Shown here piece after piece: positions 58,560 to 64,000 of a DNA stretch of 64,000 bases. The stretch lies in contig JAANYP010006683.1 of NCBI GenBank assembly GCA_020465985.1, forward strand, positions 112,001-176,000. Reading direction: 5' to 3'. The notes under the pieces were generated by a model, which was not told where the DNA came from, did no database searches, and saw only the letters and a program-made list of their open reading frames with translations. The position numbers and the translations under genes were made by a program. Positions within the stretch are counted from its first letter, which is position 1; the number at the start of each line of letters is the position of its first letter. The stretch comes from Centrapalus pauciflorus. Taxonomy: Eukaryota; Streptophyta; Magnoliopsida; Asterales; Asteraceae.

Positions 58560-59690
58560 CTGCCTCAACCAGAATTCACACTTAGAGAATTTGGCATAAA
58601 GTCGCTCTTTGCGTAGCAACTCTAGCAATTCTCTCAGATGTGCAGCATGATCCTCTTCGGTCTTTGAATATATGAGAATGTCATCGATGAACACGATGAC
58701 CGATTTGTCGAGCATTGGCCGGCAGACTCGATTCATGAGATCCATGAAAGCAACCGGCGCATTTGTGAGACCAAACGGCATTACCAGAAACTCGTAGTGT
58801 CCGTAACGAGTTCTGAAAGCCGTCTTTGGAATGTCATCTGGGTGTACTTTGAGTTGGTGATAACCCGAACGAAGATCAATCTTCGAGAAGTAACTTGCGC
58901 CTTGTAACTGGTCGAAGAGATCATCAATCCGGGGCAACGGGTATTTGTTTTTTATTGTGACTTTGTTGAGTTCTCGATAGTCGATGCACATTCGCAATGT
59001 GCCATCTTTCCTTTTGACAAACAGAACAGGAGCACCCCAAGGAGATGAACTTGGGCGGATAAAACCTTTGTCAAGTAGCTCCTGTAACTGCTTCATCATT
59101 TCCTGCATTTCAGCAGGGGCTAGACGGTAAGGAGCCTTTGCTATTGGAGCAGCTCCGGGAATGAGGTCAATGCGGAATTCCACTTGGCGATCAGGTGGCA
59201 ATCCCGAGATATCTTCTGGAAAGACATCAGGAAATTCGGAAACGACGGAAACGGTAGGAGATTGAACTTCAGCCTTTGCATCGACAGCGTAGGCTAAGTA
59301 AGCTGAACAACCCTTGGCAACGTGCTTTCGGGCTTTTGCAATTGAAATAAGGCATAAGTCGCCTTTGTGTCTATCACCATAAATGCATATGTCTCGGCCC
59401 TCGGGAGTGGTAATCTTGATCATTCTTTTCTTGCAAACGATTTGGGCCTCGTTATGAACTAACCAGTCCATGCCTACTATGACATCGAATTCCCCGAACT
59501 CCATAGGGATCAGATCTATATTGAATACTACGTCTTCTACCAATAATGTACAATTCCTATATACTTTGTCTGCTTTTACTAACATATTGCTAGCAGTCTC
59601 TATGTCAAGTACAAATTGCAATTTGGAAGTTGGCATGTTAAATTGACGAGCAAATGTAGTGGAGACAAACGAACGATTTGCTCCAGAGTC
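58560..59690 (-). pseudogene. Gypsy 2 protease C-terminus and reverse transcriptase
   Basis: Open from 59636. It starts inside the protease (VIVGMDWLV block), then the LPPDRQVEFRIDLIPGA start of RT. The palm follows with LRMCIDYRELN, SKIDLRSGYHQ, MPFGLTNAP and catalytic VFIDDILIYS, and it ends with the KCEFWLR block at the intron donor. The frame is separated from gag by a one-base loss in a T run (59691-59694). RT residues look intact. Confidence 0.88.
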
Positions 59691-60964
59691 AAAAGTATAC
59701 GTGCAGGAATTGAGTTAACATAGAACGTACCAGTGACCACCTCCGGGTCATCCTTTGCTTCTTCAGCTGTGATTTGGAACGCCCTTGTTGGAGCCCTTTG
59801 AGATTGATACCTGCGAGCCGTGGAAGCTACAGAAGATCTTGCTGTTGATTGTGGAGCATTCTGATCTCGTGGGGGTTTCGGGCAGTCCCTTGAGAAATGG
59901 CCAAGTCTGTGGCAGTTGTAGCATGCATCATCTTTTCGTGGACAATGCTCCCAGTGATGGCCTTTCTGCCCACAGCAGAAACAATACATGTCCCGAGTCT
60001 TGCACTCCTCAGAGTGCGCTTTTCTGCATCGTCTGCAGTCTCTCATTTCTGAACTGGCCGAAAAGGCTCTTCCCTTTTTGGGTGATGATGACTGTTGATG
60101 GGATTGAGGAGAGAATCGGGAGGATCCAGACTCCCGCTGCCTTTTTGGCGGCGACGGTTGAGTCGGTGGTGCGGCAGCTGACCCGATTACGTATCCAGAT
60201 AATAAGACAATCTGCTCCACATTCCGAGCAGCCTCGAGTAATCCAGCAAACGTTGTATACCGAACCCCACTCATGGTTCGGCGTATCTCATAGTCTAGTC
60301 CGGCCTCAAACCGGGCTATCTTCCTCTCTTCTGTGTTTACTTGATGGGGTGCGAACAGACTCAATCGAGTGAAGTCAACGGCATATTGTGTAACCGTTTT
60401 CGTTCCTTGAGTCAGATTCAGGAACTTTGCCTCGAGACGTCGCTTCTCGTCGGCTGGACAGTACTGTTGAGAAAACACTTCCTTAAACTCGCTCCATGAC
60501 ATGTGTGACACTACCTCCATCGTCAACACATGTGTCATTGCGTCCCACCACATAACAGCGTCCCTTGCAAACATAGCGGTTGCAAAGCGGACCATGTCTT
60601 TATCAGCGCAGTCGCTGATCCTGAAAGTTCGTTCCATGGTGGTGATCCATTCCAGTGCAGTCACAGCATCACCGGTTCCATCAAAAGTAACAGCCCCGTT
60701 ACTTTTGAAGTCCTTAAACCTACAACCCCTTGATCTGTTAGAAGACCCAGTGTCTTGTCTTTCCTCTTGGTCGTCCTGTTGTTGTTCCGTGTTCTTTCGC
60801 TTATCGGCCTTTCGTTTTGCCTCGGCCTCATCTCTGGCCCTTAACTGATCAGCAAATGACTGAGCCTGCTCAGCCATTCGTTTGGATTGTAGCTCATTGT
60901 TTTGTTCCATGAGAGCTTGCATCATCTGGAACATTTGCTGAGGAGTCATATCGTCTCCTGACAT
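59600..60964 (-). pseudogene. Gypsy 2 Gag and protease N-terminus
   Basis: 454 residues from the ATG at 60964. A Gln/Met-rich, coiled-coil-like start (about 1-80) precedes the retrotransposon gag domain (about 90-210; TALEWITTMERTF and SWSEFKEVF). A Ser/Pro-rich basic stretch follows. There are two CCHC knuckles near residues 328-341 and 348-361 (CFCCGQKGHHWEHC and CYNCHRLGHFSRDC). A third Cys-rich CRRCRKAHSEEC block lies just upstream. The protease begins with the FYVNSIPARIL block but leaves frame one base short of the DSGA active site, so the last 30 residues are not native. Gag itself is intact. Confidence 0.88.
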
Positions 60965-61152
60965 GTTCTGAAATATAACAACTTATATTTAGAACATTTA
61001 CTTGTAAGTCCTAAGTGTACAGTTACCCTTTGTTTTTCCCCGTGTGCATGTCAATCCTATCTTAGTTCAAATCATTACTTAGAAGTTCATTCTAATATCA
61101 TAACCTAAGTTTGAGTCCAAGTCCTCGCGGACACTTGAAACCTCAAACTAAT

Positions 61153-61164
61153 GCTCTGATACCA
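61153..61164 (-). other. Primer-binding site of Gypsy 2
   Basis: Reads TGGTATCAGAGC on the - strand, three bases from the LTR end. Confidence 0.92.
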
Positions 61165-62117
61165 AACTGTGACGTCCTTGTTAATTAATGATATAATTGT
61201 AGCAATCACCAGGATCGACTAACAACCCAATGAGTATCATAATAATTGAAATTGAATACTTAAATTAGAATTAAGCACATCCACACTAAAGCAATAGAAT
61301 ACATGTCTACAGTGATAAAAGTCTAACTATTACATCAACATAATTGTTTTAGAAGTAATGAATCCCAGCCCAAAGCTATTACATTCAAGTACCAATAGCT
61401 TCTATAGTCTCCGGGATATTGATTTGATATGCTTAAGATGAAGGTCCAGCTACACTCTTGCCTTTGCCTGTAAACAATGTGAGTCAACAGTAAGCTAAAT
61501 GCTTAGTGAGATAACAGATTATGCATGCAACAAATATTTCTTTACAAACAATGCTTAACCATGGGCAGTGTAAGCCCCATGTATGTGAAAACGGCAATGA
61601 AAGCCTCAATGTGTGAGTAAACCATGCAGTGCTAGCATGGGGTGGCAGTTCAATATGTTGATCGGGGATGTGCCGAACCTGATGGGATACGAGTGGGATG
61701 ATCAGTCCCCGACAGTGGCCTGCTGTCAGCCCCAGTCCAGGTCGCATCAGATTATGAAGTAATGATCATGCAGTGCAAGCATGATGTAAATAGATGCACT
61801 TTCAAATTAACGCAAGCTACATGTGTGTTACAGGTCAAGTACGAGAGTGCATCATAACAACAAATCATTTCATGAGTGCCAAATGAAGTATATGAACAAT
61901 GTGAACATGCCATTGAATGTATAAACATGAATGCAAAAACAATAAATGTTCGAATGACAATCTGTTACTCACAGTGATTGGTTTTGTGACTTGATCCTGA
62001 ATCAATGTGTGTTTTGATAACACCACAATGATCTGTAAAGTAGGTGTAATAGTGAATTTGTGTCAGTAATTGCTTAAAAATTGTATTCTGAAAATTATGT
62101 GTAAATGGGTCTAATTT

Positions 62118-62372
62118 CGGACCACATCCGAATTCGGATGGTCCGAAATACAAATGGTCCGAAATTGAGTCTTTGGTCCGAAATTGTGGTGGTCCGAAAT
62201 TGGCAGGGTCCGAATTAGATCGGGGGTCCGAATTGGGACGGGTCCGGATTGGGTATGGTCCGAAGTTATAGTTGGACCGAATTAGGGTGGATCCGAAATC
62301 ACTGTAGGTCCGAACTGGTTGAACAGGACCCGAATTCGGATGGTCCGAATTCGGTCCATAGGGATCCGAGTT
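62118..62372. repeat. Array of about 15 GGTCCGAA(A/T)T motifs in Gypsy 2 LTR
   Basis: Motif recurs about every 15-22 bases with variable spacers and some substitutions, e.g. GGTCCGAAATTG and GGTCCGAATTGG. Confidence 0.92.
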
Positions 62373-62856
62373 CATACTTATAAATTTTTCCAGATTTGCA
62401 TTTTTGACCATTTTACATGTTTCAGTAACTAAAAATTGAAGTTATGAACTTAACTGTACTATATCAACTTATAACATAACATTTGTATACCAAAACAACC
62501 CATTTGTGTCCATTTTTCTATGTGTCACGATGAACACACACACTAAAACACACACTTAACTTGAAATCATACGTAGAGTTCGAATCTGATTCTGAAAATT
62601 GATATATTACATTATCATCACTCGATTTTAACTAATCCATAGTAACATTCAACATGCATAAACATTTGCATCCTAATTCTTAGAAATCGGTTCTTATAAA
62701 AACCGAACCAAAACTTCCAAAATCCGTAATATAGGGAGATTGTTACCTTGATTTGAAGTTTGTAGTAGTTATAGTTCCTTCCAAATCACTTGAATCCCGA
62801 TTTTTAGCACTTGAATCCAACAAATTCGGATTTGATGATGAGTTGATGGGTTTTTC

Positions 62857-62905
62857 TTAGAGAGAGAGAGTGAGAGATCGAGAGAGCTAGAGAGAGAAGG
62901 AGATG
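62857..62905. repeat. GA-rich low-complexity tract
   Basis: AGAGAGAGAGTGAGAGATCG and similar, in the LTR leader region. Confidence 0.85.
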
Positions 62906-63106
62906 GTGAAAATGAAAGGGTTTCCTTACTTTTATTCTCTATTTTGCTCTATTTGCACATTATACCCCTCAACTTCGTATTTTCTCATTTTACTAATATT
63001 TTGATTATAAGTGACTTAAATTGACATAATAAATCCACCAATACAATATTTAAATCCTTAAATGTTGCAAATTACATGTACTTAAAATTTGGGATGTTAC
63101 ATTTAC

Positions 63107-63160
63107 ACTCTGATCAATTCAAATCAGTTAATCTTAGGTAGTTAAGTTCAGATCCTGACA
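63107..63160 (+). repeat. 5' LTR of Copia A copy 2, last part
   Basis: Resumes after the Gypsy TSD and ends CAGATCCTGACA, as in copy 1. Confidence 0.92.
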
Positions 63161-63162
63161 AG

Positions 63163-63176
63163 TGGTATCAGAGCCA
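63163..63176 (+). other. Primer-binding site of Copia A copy 2
   Basis: TGGTATCAGAGCCA, identical to copy 1. Confidence 0.92.
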
Positions 63177-63236
63177 CAGGTCGTTCTTTGTTTTTCAAAG
63201 TCGAAAGCTTTCTTTTAACAATTTTTATTCTTTGCA

Positions 63237-64000
63237 ATGGAATTTGATAATAGCAGTAGTGGATCTGGGCAAGGACTCAATGTGCCTATGCTCAAACCCA
63301 CTGATTTTGAGATGTGGAAGCTTAGGATCAAACAACATATTCAATTTATTGATTATGCTATATGGGAAGCTGTTGAATTTCCTCCTGTAGTTGATCCTGA
63401 ACTTGATGATGAGGGCAAACCCATCAAAACTCCTCCAAAAACTGAACTTGAAAGGAAAACTAGCATGAATGAAGTAAAAGCTCTTACACTTTTGCAAATA
63501 GCTATTCCAAATGCTTATCAACATTAGTTTAAAAAGTTTTATACTGCTCATTCTCTTTGGATTGCCTTAGAGAAAAGATTTGCTGGGAATGCCAGTACCA
63601 AGAGGAATCAAAAGGATCTTTTGAAACAGCAGTATGAGAACTTTTCTGGTGGCAAGAATGAAAACCTTACTCAGATTTTTGACAGGTTCAACAAACTGAT
63701 AAGTGAACTGGAAAGTGCAAAAGTCAGCCTGGATCAAGATGAGGTCAACAGAAAGTTTCTCAGATCTCTTGGAGAAGAATGGACAGTTTATGCTGCTCAA
63801 TGGAGAACAAAAGACACTCTTGATGAAATAGAACTGGATGATCTGTACAACAGTCTGAGAGTGTTTGAGACTGAGATTGATACTAAAAAGAAATCTCTTT
63901 CTTATAATCACAATACTGCACTTATGTCATCAGAAAAATCTAATTGTAGTGATTCCTTTTCAGGTGGTGATGGCAACTCTACTGAAGCTCACTATGAGGC
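63237..64000 (+). pseudogene. Copia A copy 2 Gag, nonsense mutation, continues past window
   Basis: About 90 percent identical by eye to the first 250 residues of the gag at 348. The codon that is CAG in copy 1 (NAYQHQ) is TAG here (63525-63527), ending the frame after 96 residues. Beyond it the frame stays open to the window edge, with the UBN2 domain well kept, so this is a single damaging change. Confidence 0.92.

Larger units (their letters stand above)
56351..63101 (-). mobile_element. Gypsy retrotransposon 2 (Tekay-like), nested in a Copia LTR, 3' deleted
   Basis: Starts TGTGACGTCC and ends GGGATGTTACA on the + strand, flanked by tttac (56346-56350 and 63102-63106). On the - strand: 1934-bp 5' LTR, primer-binding site, gag, protease, RT with an intron-like insertion, RNase H and integrase. 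The integrase then runs straight into the last roughly 200 bp of the 3' LTR, so the chromodomain, purine tract and most of the 3' LTR are deleted. Confidence 0.93.
61168..63101 (-). repeat. 5' LTR of Gypsy 2 (1934 bp)
   Basis: On the - strand starts TGTAACATCCC and ends GGACGTCACA. A pyrimidine-rich CTCTCTCTAG segment near 62860-62900 marks the likely transcript start region; the GGTCCGAA array lies downstream of it. Confidence 0.92.
55741..64000 (+). mobile_element. Copia family A copy 2, 5' LTR split by Gypsy 2 (continues past window)
   Basis: LTR (55741-56350 plus 63107-63160, 664 bp together), primer-binding site and start of gag, all homologous to copy 1 but more diverged. Base 55740 is the last before the TGTTGGG LTR start. 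Confidence 0.93.

Noticed and set aside
62118..62372. Possible CRISPR-like array
   Set aside because: 8-10-base motifs with spacers under 15 bases in a Gypsy LTR.

Overview
The window is a transposon-dense stretch of a plant nuclear genome. It holds two spliced host genes: a COBRA-like (COBL7-type) gene on the + strand at 38178-43747 and a type-B response regulator (ARR1/ARR2-type) on the - strand at 44625-48748. Almost everything else is LTR retrotransposon or small DNA-transposon sequence, with AT-rich spacers and long dinucleotide tracts. A eudicot is clear from the two genes. The long extra reading frames carried by the Copia elements, with their UBN2-type gag, look like those common in Asteraceae, so I infer a composite, with moderate confidence.

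Layout, left to right. 1-5311: a young Copia element (family A, copy 1) with two open frames but no integrase, reverse transcriptase or RNase H. 5312-8906: gene-free LTR-like sequence with several tandem repeats. 8907-13932: a decayed Ale/RE1-like Copia on the - strand. 13937-19984: gene-free repeat relics. 19985-31948: a complete but decayed chromodomain Gypsy (+), with a deleted Copia nested in its 5' LTR and a perfect 4 x 159-bp repeat in gag. 32297-37510: small DNA transposons, including a 1-kb Mutator-like element that has captured a piece of a GT34 glycosyltransferase gene. 38178-48748: the two host genes, whose introns and promoter contain MITEs. 49424-55740: the 3' half of a Sirevirus-like Copia (-), its extra ORF split by a solo LTR. 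55741 to the end: a second family-A Copia whose 5' LTR is split by a decayed Gypsy (-, 56351-63101).

The nesting is supported by target-site duplications (TSDs): tttac for the Gypsy in the Copia LTR, ccagc for the Copia in the Gypsy LTR, and atatc for the solo LTR in the extra ORF. Removing each insertion restores the interrupted sequence, so the order of events can be read directly.

The strongest leads are: the captured GT34 fragment in a Pack-MULE; a 90-nt spliceosomal-type intron inside the RT region of the second Gypsy; the Copia A derivative whose protease is fused directly to a downstream extra ORF; a MITE carrying ten ACGT cores 111 bp upstream of the response-regulator start codon; and two arrays of short CGA-containing motifs in LTR-element non-coding regions. 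No CRISPR array, rRNA gene or convincing tRNA gene was seen.
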